Shown here in pieces: positions 44,145-53,246 of a DNA stretch of 64,000 bases. The stretch is from Spirosoma sp. KUDC1026. Its GTDB lineage: Bacteria > Bacteroidota > Bacteroidia > Cytophagales > Spirosomataceae. Position 1 is the stretch's first letter. Every line of letters starts with the position of its first letter. The translations under genes and the position numbers were made by a program. The stretch spans positions 1,596,001-1,660,000 of the forward strand of contig NZ_CP056032.1 of the NCBI RefSeq assembly GCF_013375035.1, read 5' to 3'. Under the pieces are notes generated by a model. The model did not search any database. It was given only the letters and a program-made list of their open reading frames with translations, and was not told where the DNA came from.

Positions 44145-45344
44145 ATGTCTCAGCAAAAAGTAGTTCTTGCCTTTAGTGGGGGTCTCGATACCTCCTTCTG
44201 CGTAAAATATTTGTCCGAAGACCGGGACATGGAAGTTCACTCCGTGTTGGTTGATACAGGCGGTTTTTCTGATGCCGAACTCAAAGCCGTTGAGGAACGG
44301 GCCTACTCGCTGGGCGTGAAATCCCACGCGACCATCTCCAAGACGGACGATTATTACCAGCAGTGCCTGAAATTCCTGATTTTCGGGAACGTGCTGAAAA
44401 ACAATACATATCCGCTTTGCGTGAGCGCCGAGCGGATCTTCCAGGCCATTGCCGTTGCTGAGTACGCCCGTGAAATCGGTGCGTCGGCTATTGCGCACGG
44501 ATCGACGGGCGCTGGTAACGACCAGGTTCGTTTCGATATGGCGTTTCGGATCATTATCCCCGATGCTGAAATCATTACGCCCATCCGTGACCTGCGCTTA
44601 TCACGCGAAGCCGAAATCGAGTACCTGAAATCGAAAGGAGTGGAGCAGGAATGGCACAAAGCCGCCTACTCGATCAACAAAGGTCTGTGGGGTACGTCGG
44701 TTGGCGGCAAGGAAACGCTGACCTCTGATCAGTTCCTACCCGAATCCGCCTGGCCAACACAGGTTACTAAATCAGAGCCGGAAACCATTACCCTGACGTT
44801 CGAACACGGCGAAATCAAAGCCATCGGAGACGAGACATTTGCTAATCCAGTCGACGCGATTCAGAAGTTGACTGAACTGGCAGGGCCGTTCGGCATTGGT
44901 CGTGATATTCACGTGGGCGATACAATCATCGGTATCAAAGGCCGGGTCGGTTTCGAAGCACCCGCTCCGCTGATTTTGCTGAAAGCGCACCACACACTGG
45001 AAAAACACGTACTGGTAAAATGGCAGCTTTACTGGAAAGAGCAACTGGCTAACTGGTATGGTACTATGCTGCATGAAGGCCAGTTTATGGACCCCGTGAT
45101 GCGCAACATCGAAACGTTCCTGGCCGACACGCAGGGCCATGTATCGGGTAAAGTGCACGTATTATTGGCACCTCATCGTTTCCAGGTGCTGGGTATTGAG
45201 TCTGATTATGATCTGATGTCGTCGGTATTTGGTGCCTACGGCGAGATGAACAACGCCTGGACGGGCGATGACGTACGCGGCTTCTCGAAAGTGGCGTCGA
45301 ATCAGGTCATGATTTATGAGAAAATCCGTGAACGTAATTCTTGA
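44145..45344 (+). CDS. argG: Argininosuccinate synthase
   Basis: Condenses citrulline and aspartate with ATP. 399 residues. N-terminal P-loop-like LAFSGGLDTSFCVKYL, then ATISKTDDYYQQCLKF, the AIAHGSTGAGNDQVRFD signature, and LRLSREAEIEYLKSKGV. The next gene overlaps its 3' end by 29 bp. It opens an operon with a glycosyltransferase and argC. Confidence 0.96.
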   Translation: MSQQKVVLAFSGGLDTSFCVKYLSEDRDMEVHSVLVDTGGFSDAELKAVEERAYSLGVKSHATISKTDDYYQQCLKFLIFGNVLKNNTYPLCVSAERIFQAIAVAEYAREIGASAIAHGSTGAGNDQVRFDMAFRIIIPDAEIITPIRDLRLSREAEIEYLKSKGVEQEWHKAAYSINKGLWGTSVGGKETLTSDQFLPESAWPTQVTKSEPETITLTFEHGEIKAIGDETFANPVDAIQKLTELAGPFGIGRDIHVGDTIIGIKGRVGFEAPAPLILLKAHHTLEKHVLVKWQLYWKEQLANWYGTMLHEGQFMDPVMRNIETFLADTQGHVSGKVHVLLAPHRFQVLGIESDYDLMSSVFGAYGEMNNAWTGDDVRGFSKVASNQVMIYEKIRERNS

Positions 45345-46608
45345 TGCCAGTCCGCTGGGAATAGGGTTTTATCACCGACGCGCGCGAACCGGGATCAGCC
45401 GGGTGATCGAGCAGTTGGTGGCGGGGTTGCGTCGGTCGCCGGATTGCCAGTTATCGCTGGCCGCGCCGACGCACCTGCCCGAAACCATGCGCTACGTAGC
45501 CGATAACTTCCCGACGGCTATTCCATTTGTGCACACGGCGGGCGAACGGGGTGTTGCCCGGTTGGAAAACGCGCTTCTGTCGCCGTTCGGGGCAGAAAGC
45601 GTACCCTCGAAAGTGATTCGGCGGATTAGTTACCAGACGCGCCGGCTGACCAAAACGGAGTACGCCCACTTTCAGCCGGATCAGTTTCCCGCTCAGTCTG
45701 TTTACCACGCTACGTTCTTTCCGGTACCCGCTGTTGTTCAACAACGCCAGGCGTCCCGGACCGTACAGAGCATCTACGACCTGATCCCGATTATGCACCC
45801 TGAATGGTTTACAGACGGGGAGCAGACGGTGCATCAGGTGCTGGCCGGTTTATTGCCGGAGTCCTGGGTCACGACGATCTCGCAGGCCACCAAAGACGAT
45901 TTCTGTAACCATACAAATTTCAATCCGGATCGGGTTGTGCCTATACTGCTGGCAGCTTCGCCGGATTTGTTTCATCCGGTTACTGACGAAAAAAGAAAGC
46001 AGGCTATTCGTCAGCGGCTAAAGCTGGGCGATGGACCGTATTTCCTGAGTCTGGCAACGCTGGAGCCCCGAAAAAATATTGATCACCTGATCCGCTGTTT
46101 TGGGCAACTGGTTGCCAGTAAGGAATTGTCGGCTGATGTCAAGCTCGTTCTAGTAGGTACAAAAGGCTGGAAATTTGATGCCATCATGGCCGAGGCCGGA
46201 CGTAACAGTGAGCTTATGTCCCGGTTGGTTTTTACGGGTTTTGTGCCGGATGAAGACCTGGCTCCGCTTTATGCCGGTGCGCTGGCGTTTGCCTATCCAT
46301 CGCTGTACGAAGGTTTTGGACTGCCCCCGCTGGAAGCCATGCAATGCGGCCTGCCCGTTATTACGTCTAACGTATCGTCGTTGCCTGAAGTCGTGGGGGA
46401 TGCTGCCATTCAGGTTGCCCCCAAAGACGTTGATGGGCTGTGCCAAGCCATGCTAACGATTGCCGGTTCACCGTCGGTACAGAGAGGTATGTCGGATAAG
46501 TCATTAAAGCGGGCTGCGCAATTTTCATGGGACAAATTCACGGCAGAACACGTTGCCCTATACAAGCGAATTATCGAAACCCAGTCGCAGGGCTTCGCTA
46601 GCATCTGA
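45316..46608 (+). CDS. Glycosyltransferase family 4 (group 1)
   Basis: 430 residues. The C-terminal GT-B half is clear: [20 protein letters not shown] (in parts), [49 protein letters not shown] with the E-x7-E motif. The N-terminal half ([23 protein letters not shown]) fits sugar-nucleotide acceptor-side domains of GT4. The substrate is unknown. The ATG at 45316 overlaps argG by 29 bp; a GTG at 45328 is an alternative. argC starts 3 bp after its stop, so this enzyme is embedded in the arginine operon. Confidence 0.88.
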   Translation: MRKSVNVILDASPLGIGFYHRRARTGISRVIEQLVAGLRRSPDCQLSLAAPTHLPETMRYVADNFPTAIPFVHTAGERGVARLENALLSPFGAESVPSKVIRRISYQTRRLTKTEYAHFQPDQFPAQSVYHATFFPVPAVVQQRQASRTVQSIYDLIPIMHPEWFTDGEQTVHQVLAGLLPESWVTTISQATKDDFCNHTNFNPDRVVPILLAASPDLFHPVTDEKRKQAIRQRLKLGDGPYFLSLATLEPRKNIDHLIRCFGQLVASKELSADVKLVLVGTKGWKFDAIMAEAGRNSELMSRLVFTGFVPDEDLAPLYAGALAFAYPSLYEGFGLPPLEAMQCGLPVITSNVSSLPEVVGDAAIQVAPKDVDGLCQAMLTIAGSPSVQRGMSDKSLKRAAQFSWDKFTAEHVALYKRIIETQSQGFASI

Positions 46609-46611
46609 ATT

Positions 46612-47595
46612 ATGGAAAAAATAAACATTGGTATCGTCGGGGGAGCCGGTTACACGGGCGGAGAACTGCTTCGTATCCTGCTTAATCATCCGTTTGTCAA
46701 CGTTACGTTCGTGCACAGCAACAGCCAGGCTGGCAAACCTGTCTGGTCTACACACACGGATTTGCTGGGCGATACAGACCTGCTGTTCACGGGCGATGCT
46801 ATGGCTGATCTGCTAACCCCAGGTAATGTAGATGCTATTTTTCTTTGCTCGGGACATGGTGCCTCAGTCACGTTCATGGCCGATAATGACGTATCAGACG
46901 ATATTACGGTCATTGATCTGAGTGCCGATTTCCGCGATGAGCACAATGACTTTGTGTACGGCTTGCCCGAATTGCAGCGCGAACGGATTCAGGAAGCAAC
47001 ACGTATCGCCAACCCCGGCTGCTTTGCTACCAGCATCGAACTAGCGCTGTTGCCCTTGGCGAAAGCAGGTTTGCTGACGGACGATGTACAAGTAAGTGCC
47101 ATAACGGGCAGCACCGGTGCCGGACAGGCTCTGTCACCAACTACACATTTCTCGTGGCGGAATAATAACGTATCGATCTACAAAGCGTTCACGCATCAGC
47201 ACCTGGCCGAAATTCGGCAGAGCCTGACAACGCTTGATCCCGATTTTAAATCGGCGATCAACTTTGTACCGTACCGGGGGGATTTTACACGGGGCATTAT
47301 GGCCAACGTATACACACCCTTCAGCGGCACCCGCGAGGAAGCCAAAGAGCTGTACCGGACGTACTACGCTGGGCATCCGTTCACCCACCTCAGCGACGCG
47401 CCAATCGACGTAAAGCAGGTCGTGAATACTAATAAGTGTTTTGTGCACCTGGAATTGCACGACGGTCAACTGCTGATTACCAGCGTGATCGATAACCTGA
47501 CAAAAGGTGCCTCCGGGCAGGCGGTACAAAACCTGAATCTGGTATTTGGCTTGCCCGAAGATACGGGCTTACGCCTGAAATCGGTTGCGTTCTAA
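46612..47595 (+). CDS. argC: N-acetyl-gamma-glutamyl-phosphate reductase
   Basis: Third step of arginine synthesis. 327 residues. N-terminal IGIVGGAGYTGGELLRIL, the active-site cysteine in IANPGCFATS, and the SAITGSTGAGQALSPT and VPYRGDFTRGIMA segments. The ATG at 46612 is fixed by the dinucleotide motif. Cotranscribed with argG and the glycosyltransferase. Confidence 0.96.
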   Translation: MEKINIGIVGGAGYTGGELLRILLNHPFVNVTFVHSNSQAGKPVWSTHTDLLGDTDLLFTGDAMADLLTPGNVDAIFLCSGHGASVTFMADNDVSDDITVIDLSADFRDEHNDFVYGLPELQRERIQEATRIANPGCFATSIELALLPLAKAGLLTDDVQVSAITGSTGAGQALSPTTHFSWRNNNVSIYKAFTHQHLAEIRQSLTTLDPDFKSAINFVPYRGDFTRGIMANVYTPFSGTREEAKELYRTYYAGHPFTHLSDAPIDVKQVVNTNKCFVHLELHDGQLLITSVIDNLTKGASGQAVQNLNLVFGLPEDTGLRLKSVAF

Positions 47596-47605
47596 CGACG
47601 ACGAC

Positions 47606-48124
47606 ATGACCATTCTGCAAACGGATCGGCTGCTGCTGAGAGAGTTCACGCCAGATGACGCGTCGTTTATGCTGGAGTTATTGACGAGTCCGCCCTGGTT
47701 GCGCTTCATTGGCGACCGGGGCGTTCGCACAATTGACGATGCCCGGCAGTATATCCAGAATGGACCGATGAAAAGCTATACGGACTTTGGTTTCGGCGGT
47801 TATCTCGTGCAGTTGAAGGCAGGCCATCAACCCATTGGTCTTTGTGGCCTGTTCCGGCGCGAAACGCTACCCGATATCGACCTGGGCTTTGCTTTCATAC
47901 CTGGTTATGAAGGCAAAGGGTATGGGTATGAAGTAGCGTCTGCTCTGCTAAACTACGCACAAAATCAGCTACACCTTGCCCGCATTACGGCCTTCTGTGA
48001 TCCCGCGAACCAGGCATCAATACGGCTGATTGAAAAGCTGGGTTTGCGTTTCGAGAAACCTATTCAGTTTAACGGTAAGGTAAGCTCGATGTACAGCGTA
48101 AATCTAAGCGGCCGCTCTGTCTAA
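47606..48124 (+). CDS. GNAT family N-acetyltransferase (RimJ-like)
   Basis: 172 residues from the ATG at 47606 (the frame extends to 47585 inside argC). N-terminal LQTDRLLLREFTPDDASF, the acetyl-CoA-binding segment GYEGKGYGYEVASALL, and NQASIRLIEKLGLRFE are typical of the ribosomal-protein/small-molecule GNAT group. Placed 10 bp after argC, it may be the last gene of the arginine operon; whether it acts in arginine synthesis is not known. Confidence 0.82.
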   Translation: MTILQTDRLLLREFTPDDASFMLELLTSPPWLRFIGDRGVRTIDDARQYIQNGPMKSYTDFGFGGYLVQLKAGHQPIGLCGLFRRETLPDIDLGFAFIPGYEGKGYGYEVASALLNYAQNQLHLARITAFCDPANQASIRLIEKLGLRFEKPIQFNGKVSSMYSVNLSGRSV

Positions 48125-48142
48125 GCGGCCTTCAACCGGTAA

Positions 48143-49414
48143 TCAATACCCGTACCAGTCACCCCACCATTTTTGCAGACTCCGACGGATTTCGGCTTCG
48201 CGGGCGTTGTGGCCCGGTTCATAGAGTTTGCGCCCTTTCAGATCGTCGGGCAGGAAGTTCTGCTGAGCGAAGTTGCCTTCGTGGGAGTGAGCGTACTGAT
48301 AATCCTTTCCGTAGCCAATCTGTTTCATTAGCTTCGTTGGGGCGTTGCGCAGGTGCAGCGGAACGGGCAGATGCGCTGTCTGTTCGGCCAGCGCGAGGGC
48401 GTCATCAATGGCAACGTAGCTGGCATTGCTTTTGGGCGACGTAGCCAGATAAACGGCTACCTGCGACAGGATGATACGTCCTTCGGGCATACCGATGGCT
48501 CTAATGGCCTGCACGGCTTCAGAAGCCATGATCATCGCTGTAGGGTTGGCGTTACCAATATCTTCCGACGCCATGATAAGCATCCGGCGGGCGATGAAAA
48601 CCGGATCTTCGCCCGCTACGATCATCCGTGCCATCCAGTACAGGGCCGCATTGGGGTCCGAACCACGCAGCGATTTAATGAAAGCCGAAATAATGTCGTA
48701 ATGCTGCTCGCCCGATTTGTCGTACCGGGCAATGTTCTGCTGTGCTACAGTAATGACTCCCTCATCCGTAATGACCAGCGGTTCCGCCGATACGTGTGCT
48801 GAAGCAACCAGGTCAAGCAGGTTAAGCAGCTTCCGGCCATCGCCCCCCGACAAGCGGAGCAGGGCGTCGTAGGATTCTACGGTAATGTGTTTTGACTGTA
48901 GGAATTTATCCTGCGCAATAGCCCGGTCAACAACCTGAATCAGCTCGTCGCGGCTGAGCGCTTTCAGAATGTATACCTGGCAGCGGGAAAGTAAAGCCGC
49001 GTTGACCTCAAACGATGGGTTTTCGGTAGTGGCACCAATTAACGTAACCTGACCCTTCTCAACGGCGCCCAGCAGCGCATCCTGCTGACTCTTGTTGAAG
49101 CGGTGAATTTCGTCGATAAAAACCACCGGTGGAAACATACCTGATGGACGACCCAGCACATCCCGGATTTCTTTTACGCCGGAGTTGATGGCACTCAAGG
49201 CAATAAAGGGTCGCTTCACGGCTTCGGCCAGGAGCAGCGCCAGGGTTGTTTTTCCCACGCCGGGAGGTCCCCATAAAATCATGGAAGGTAGTCGTCCGGC
49301 ATCGATAGCACGACGTAAAGCGCCACCTGGTCCAATTAATTTCTGCTGGCCAATAACTTCATTGATCGTCTGCGGGCGAACCCGCTCGGGTAGGGGCGTT
49401 GAGTCCGTATTCAT
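48143..49414 (-). CDS. rarA: Replication-associated recombination protein A (RarA/MgsA)
   Basis: AAA+ ATPase acting at stalled forks. 423 residues. Seen: LPERVRPQTINEVIGQQKLIG, Walker A GPPGVGKTTLA, Walker B VVFIDEIHRFN, sensor 1 IGATTENPSF, and the C-terminal tetramerisation part with EGNFAQQNFLPDDLKGRKLYEP (in parts). The start ATG at 49414 gives MNTDSTPLPERV. Convergent with the GNAT gene. Confidence 0.95.
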   Translation of the reverse strand: MNTDSTPLPERVRPQTINEVIGQQKLIGPGGALRRAIDAGRLPSMILWGPPGVGKTTLALLLAEAVKRPFIALSAINSGVKEIRDVLGRPSGMFPPVVFIDEIHRFNKSQQDALLGAVEKGQVTLIGATTENPSFEVNAALLSRCQVYILKALSRDELIQVVDRAIAQDKFLQSKHITVESYDALLRLSGGDGRKLLNLLDLVASAHVSAEPLVITDEGVITVAQQNIARYDKSGEQHYDIISAFIKSLRGSDPNAALYWMARMIVAGEDPVFIARRMLIMASEDIGNANPTAMIMASEAVQAIRAIGMPEGRIILSQVAVYLATSPKSNASYVAIDDALALAEQTAHLPVPLHLRNAPTKLMKQIGYGKDYQYAHSHEGNFAQQNFLPDDLKGRKLYEPGHNAREAEIRRSLQKWWGDWYGY

Positions 49415-49462
49415 CTGGCGAAGTTACCTCAATTCATGGCCTTAATCTATTTGGGTAGCCAT

Positions 49463-49495
49463 AAAAAAGCCCGGTAACCTGTGGGGTTACCGGGC
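49463..49495 (-). terminator. Rho-independent terminator of the second ECF sigma gene
   Basis: GCCCGGTAACC ... GGTTACCGGGC, 11 perfect pairs; on the minus strand followed by TTTTTT. Confidence 0.85.
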
Positions 49496-49520
49496 GTAAG
49501 GGAGGGTTTAGGAATAGGCA

Positions 49521-50120
49521 CTATAGGTAAATTTTTTCAAGCGTGATGTACCGTTTCAGATTGCCCATTGCGCCAAAAATCAGGTTATAAACCGACTGGA
49601 TGTTAATTTCCATCAGCGTCGAAATTTCCTCATTGCTCATGTTCTGGAAGAAACGGAGGTGAACGGCTTCACGCTGCCGACGGGGTAGTTTCTCCAACGC
49701 CTGTTGCAGACAATCGTTGACAAACAGATCTTCTTCGAACGAGATGAGCCGGTTCTCGTGTGACGGATCTGCATCAATCAGCGTATCACCCAGACGCCGG
49801 CCGTTCATCGTATCGTCCTGGCTGATGAGTTTCTGCTCGGCCGTGAGATGACGTACCAGTTTCCGTTTGATGGACGCCATCAGATAGAAACGAACTGACG
49901 TTGTTGGACCGATTGTCGACCGGTGTTTCCAGAGCTCAACGAACAGATCATGGATGCAATCTTTGATTAACGCGCGGTCGGCTGCGAAGTGAGCACAATA
50001 ATGGTAAAGGGTCTGAACATAATTTTGGTATAACTGGGCAAACGCATTTTCATCTCCTTCGCGAAACAGGTTCCACAATGTTTCGTCGTCGGGACCATTT
50101 TTTGTACGTGAGCGAGCCAT
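49521..50120 (-). CDS. RNA polymerase sigma-70 factor, ECF subfamily
   Basis: 199 residues. Region 2: DENAFAQLYQNYVQTLYHYCAHF and IKDCIHDLFVELWKHR; region 4: KLPRRQREAVHLRFFQNMSNEEISTLMEIN (in parts), ending NLKRYITLEK. The FFQNMSNEEIS pattern is common in Bacteroidota ECF factors linked to TonB/SusCD systems, but no anti-sigma (FecR) gene adjoins. It lacks the GGGTTAC element found before the other ECF gene. Upstream sequence is AT-rich. Confidence 0.88.
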   Translation of the reverse strand: MARSRTKNGPDDETLWNLFREGDENAFAQLYQNYVQTLYHYCAHFAADRALIKDCIHDLFVELWKHRSTIGPTTSVRFYLMASIKRKLVRHLTAEQKLISQDDTMNGRRLGDTLIDADPSHENRLISFEEDLFVNDCLQQALEKLPRRQREAVHLRFFQNMSNEEISTLMEINIQSVYNLIFGAMGNLKRYITLEKIYL

Positions 50121-50219
50121 GGTTAGTAGGAAAGGGTTTGGAGTAGCCGTTAGGTTGTGTAAACATATTGATAATGAATTGAATTTAAAACAGTTTTTAA
50201 ATAAAATTTTTTTGTGGTG

Positions 50220-51923
50220 CTATTTAACAATTTGAAGAGGATCGAACGAGAAGCTGTTACCGTTGAATAATCCTTTATCGCTCAGCTTTAACGCTGGTAT
50301 GACCAGTAATGCCATAAAACTCAGCGTCATGAAAGGGGCCGACAGGGTACTGCCCATATCGTCTTTAACAAATTTGTCCAATGCGAAATACTGATTGGCA
50401 ACGTCATATCCATCAACATCTGTCATCAAGCCGGCAACGGGAAGGGGCAAGAACTGGGTGTCGGCTGTTGTGACGAGATGAAGAAAAGCGCGTCGGCTCA
50501 TCACTTCTTTATCATGTTCGTGTGGAGCGTCGCCCTTAACGGCCGCCAGCCCTCCTTTGGCGTCGATGACCTGATTAATGGCCTGGCAAATACTCTCGTC
50601 GTCGCAGCCAACGGCCGTAATGTTGTGCGAGTCATGGCCAACGGAGGAGGCAATAGCGCCGTGTTTCAGATCAAAATTTTTAATGAAGGCAACGGCTGGT
50701 GGTGTGTCTTGGTAGCGATTAACAACGACTAGTTTCAAGATGTCACGTGTTACGTCCGGAACGATCAGGCCGTCTTCGACGAGAGGCTCCAAGTGTAGCT
50801 CGTTGGTAATGAGCTGCCCATCGAGTGCGCCAATCACACGAATTTGTGCGAGCCCAGGCTCGGCCGGAACGGCGAAGTCTTCGGGTTTCTTCGGGGAACA
50901 CTTGAATTGGTTGACGTGGTCGCTACGTAGGTCCGGGATGGCTGACTTACCCCCATCGGCAACCGTTTCGCCGTTGATAACCGTCTGTTGAACGGTAAAA
51001 CGCTGTAGATCTTCGACAACAATGTAATCCGCTGGATCGCCCTGGCGGAGAAGTCCTACGGGCATCCGGTAATGAAGAACTGGATTCAGACAGGCTGCCC
51101 GTAGGACGTGCCATAGGGTATGACCCTGCTCCAGCGCCCGAACCACCAGTTGGTTAATGTGTCCTTCGGCCAGCGTATCGGGGTGTTTATCGTCGGAGCA
51201 GAACATAATCTGCGCCGGAAATTCGGCCAATAACGGAATCAGCGCGTCAAAATTTCGGGCGGCACTCCCTTCCCGAATCAGGATGTGCATACCCCGCCGG
51301 GCTTTGTCCAACCCTTCTTCGTAGGTAAAACACTCGTGGTCGGTTGTAATACCCGCGTCGATGTACTGCTGGGCCGCGTCGCCGGTTAGGGCAGGCGCGT
51401 GTCCGTCAATTGGTTTGTTGAAGGCTTTTGCTAGCGCGAGCTTTGCCAGTACGTCGGCATCCTGGTTCAGTACGCCCGAATAGTTCATCATTTCGGCCAG
51501 ATAACCCACGTCTTCCAGACCAAGCAAATGCTCAACCCCCTCAACACCAATGACAGCTCCAGCTGTTTCAAACGCAGTAGCCGGGACGCAGGAGGGTGCC
51601 CCAAACATGAATTTGAACGGCACACGCTTGCCTTCCTGAATCATGTATTCGACGCCCGCTACGCCCAGTACGTTTCCAATTTCGTGGGGATCGGAAACAG
51701 TTGCAACGGTGCCATGAACGACCGCCAGCCGGGCAAACTGAGGAGGAGTCAGCAATGAACTTTCAACGTGGACGTGCGCGTCGACGAAACCCGGTAAAAT
51801 ATAAGGTTCACCCGTACGCTCGGGCCCCAGGTGTTCGATCTGGCTGATACGACCGTCCTCAACCGTTATTGTTCCGTAAAAAATGGTTTCGTCGAAGAGA
51901 TTGACAATGTTAGCAGTCGGCAT
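50220..51923 (-). CDS. ade: Adenine deaminase
   Basis: Converts adenine to hypoxanthine and ammonia. 567 residues, normal for the Ade family of amidohydrolases. Seen: PGFVDAHVHVESSLLTP with metal histidines, a VGHDSHNITAVGCDDE segment and the GGLAAVKGDAPHE region characteristic of Ade. The stop overlaps a low-GC gap. It starts 9 bp from the 3' end of the membrane acyltransferase-like gene on the same strand, so the two may be cotranscribed. Confidence 0.93.
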   Translation of the reverse strand: MPTANIVNLFDETIFYGTITVEDGRISQIEHLGPERTGEPYILPGFVDAHVHVESSLLTPPQFARLAVVHGTVATVSDPHEIGNVLGVAGVEYMIQEGKRVPFKFMFGAPSCVPATAFETAGAVIGVEGVEHLLGLEDVGYLAEMMNYSGVLNQDADVLAKLALAKAFNKPIDGHAPALTGDAAQQYIDAGITTDHECFTYEEGLDKARRGMHILIREGSAARNFDALIPLLAEFPAQIMFCSDDKHPDTLAEGHINQLVVRALEQGHTLWHVLRAACLNPVLHYRMPVGLLRQGDPADYIVVEDLQRFTVQQTVINGETVADGGKSAIPDLRSDHVNQFKCSPKKPEDFAVPAEPGLAQIRVIGALDGQLITNELHLEPLVEDGLIVPDVTRDILKLVVVNRYQDTPPAVAFIKNFDLKHGAIASSVGHDSHNITAVGCDDESICQAINQVIDAKGGLAAVKGDAPHEHDKEVMSRRAFLHLVTTADTQFLPLPVAGLMTDVDGYDVANQYFALDKFVKDDMGSTLSAPFMTLSFMALLVIPALKLSDKGLFNGNSFSFDPLQIVK

Positions 51924-51926
51924 AGG

Positions 51927-53132
51927 TTAAATTCGAATAAACAGTTTCCGGCGGTACATCCACCAAAGAATTAGATAGAAAATACTCATTGTAACGATGC
52001 CTACCAGTAATGGTTCGTAGCTGGCACCCAGGAATTGAAAAGGCCCGTGACCGAAATGGGTGTACAGGGAATCGATAATGAACCGGTCGATCAGGTGAAC
52101 CAGGCAGTAGATCGCGATGGAGTTCATGCCAACCACAACCAGCGGAAACGCCCATTGCCGGTGCCCCGCTACGTCGATAATGCCATAGAAGAAGGCCAGC
52201 AGCCAAAAACACCAGCCCCCGCTGAACAGCACCCAGGCGGGCGTCCAGATACGCTTGACGACGGGACAGATGCCTAGCACATGCAGCAGGACACCGGCTG
52301 CTAAGCCAATAACGCCCGCGATGAGAAGACGCTTTAGCATGTTGCTGGTTGTGAGGCTAGAACGGAGCCAGCGCCCCGCCTGCAAGCCCAGCAGCATTGT
52401 ACCGAGGGTGGGAATGAAACTCAGTGTGGCATAACCGCCCCCATTGAACAGAAACGGTGTTTCGCGGGGGAACAGGTTTAGAAACCACGTATCGAAAGCC
52501 CAAGCCAGGTTGCTGTTTTTATTGAAATGCGCCATCAAGCCGGTGTAGTGTTCAGGCCAATCTGCAGGGACGCCCACGGCTGCGTAATCGAAAGCCGGAC
52601 CGGGGGCGGGGTAGAGAATAAAGGCGAGCCAGTAGCCAACCAGAATGGCGGTAAACGCTACCCAGGTCGTGCGGGAACTGGCGTTGCCAAGTAGAAAGAG
52701 GAATGGGTAACCCAGACCAATCTGGGTTAACGTATCCTCGAACGTAAAGTTGGTTTGATCCGAATGAATAGACCGGAGAAAAATGCCCAGTAGAATCAGA
52801 ACAAGTGATCGACGTAATGCCCGGCCAAACTGAGCGCCGAACGATTTCCCTAAACCTTCCCGGCTGGCCAGCGAGTAGGGGAGTGCGACGCCTACCAGAA
52901 ATGAAAACGACGGTTGAATAAGGTCATGCAGTGAGCAACCCGCCCATTCGACATGGCTTTGCTGATAAGCCAGAAACGCCCAGATGGGATTGTCGGGAAA
53001 CGCTTCGTGCAGCCGGTGAAACTGAAGCAATTCGGCTACCATCAGGGTCATAACGAAGCCCCGATAAGCATCCATTGACATCAAGCGACCGACCGGAAAA
53101 CTGCTGGAAGGGTTAGAAAACGAGTCAGGCAT
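51927..53132 (-). CDS. DUF5009/heparan N-acetyltransferase-like membrane protein
   Basis: About 401 residues from the ATG at 53132 (422 from an ATG at 53195). Roughly ten hydrophobic helices. [19 protein letters not shown] opens the family, with [18 protein letters not shown] and [13 protein letters not shown] later. This family resembles the membrane acetyltransferase HGSNAT and acyltransferase 3 proteins, suggesting transfer of acyl groups to extracellular sugars. The function is unproven. Divergent from the UxaA gene; it could belong with the sugar cluster. Confidence 0.78.
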   Translation of the reverse strand: MPDSFSNPSSSFPVGRLMSMDAYRGFVMTLMVAELLQFHRLHEAFPDNPIWAFLAYQQSHVEWAGCSLHDLIQPSFSFLVGVALPYSLASREGLGKSFGAQFGRALRRSLVLILLGIFLRSIHSDQTNFTFEDTLTQIGLGYPFLFLLGNASSRTTWVAFTAILVGYWLAFILYPAPGPAFDYAAVGVPADWPEHYTGLMAHFNKNSNLAWAFDTWFLNLFPRETPFLFNGGGYATLSFIPTLGTMLLGLQAGRWLRSSLTTSNMLKRLLIAGVIGLAAGVLLHVLGICPVVKRIWTPAWVLFSGGWCFWLLAFFYGIIDVAGHRQWAFPLVVVGMNSIAIYCLVHLIDRFIIDSLYTHFGHGPFQFLGASYEPLLVGIVTMSIFYLILWWMYRRKLFIRI

Positions 53133-53246
53133 AGGGTGAAAAAGGGATAGGTTTGGGATGGTATTCGGCTTAAAATTGGACAAAGTTTTTGGCAAAGGGG
53201 TATATTTCGGACCGAAGTGACAGAACCTCGTAAAAACAGTCTAGTG

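Noticed and set aside
48111..48130. GGCCGCT/AGCGGCC inverted repeat at the convergent GNAT-rarA junction as a terminator
   Set aside because: No T-run on either strand and the stem lies partly in coding sequence; too weak to call.
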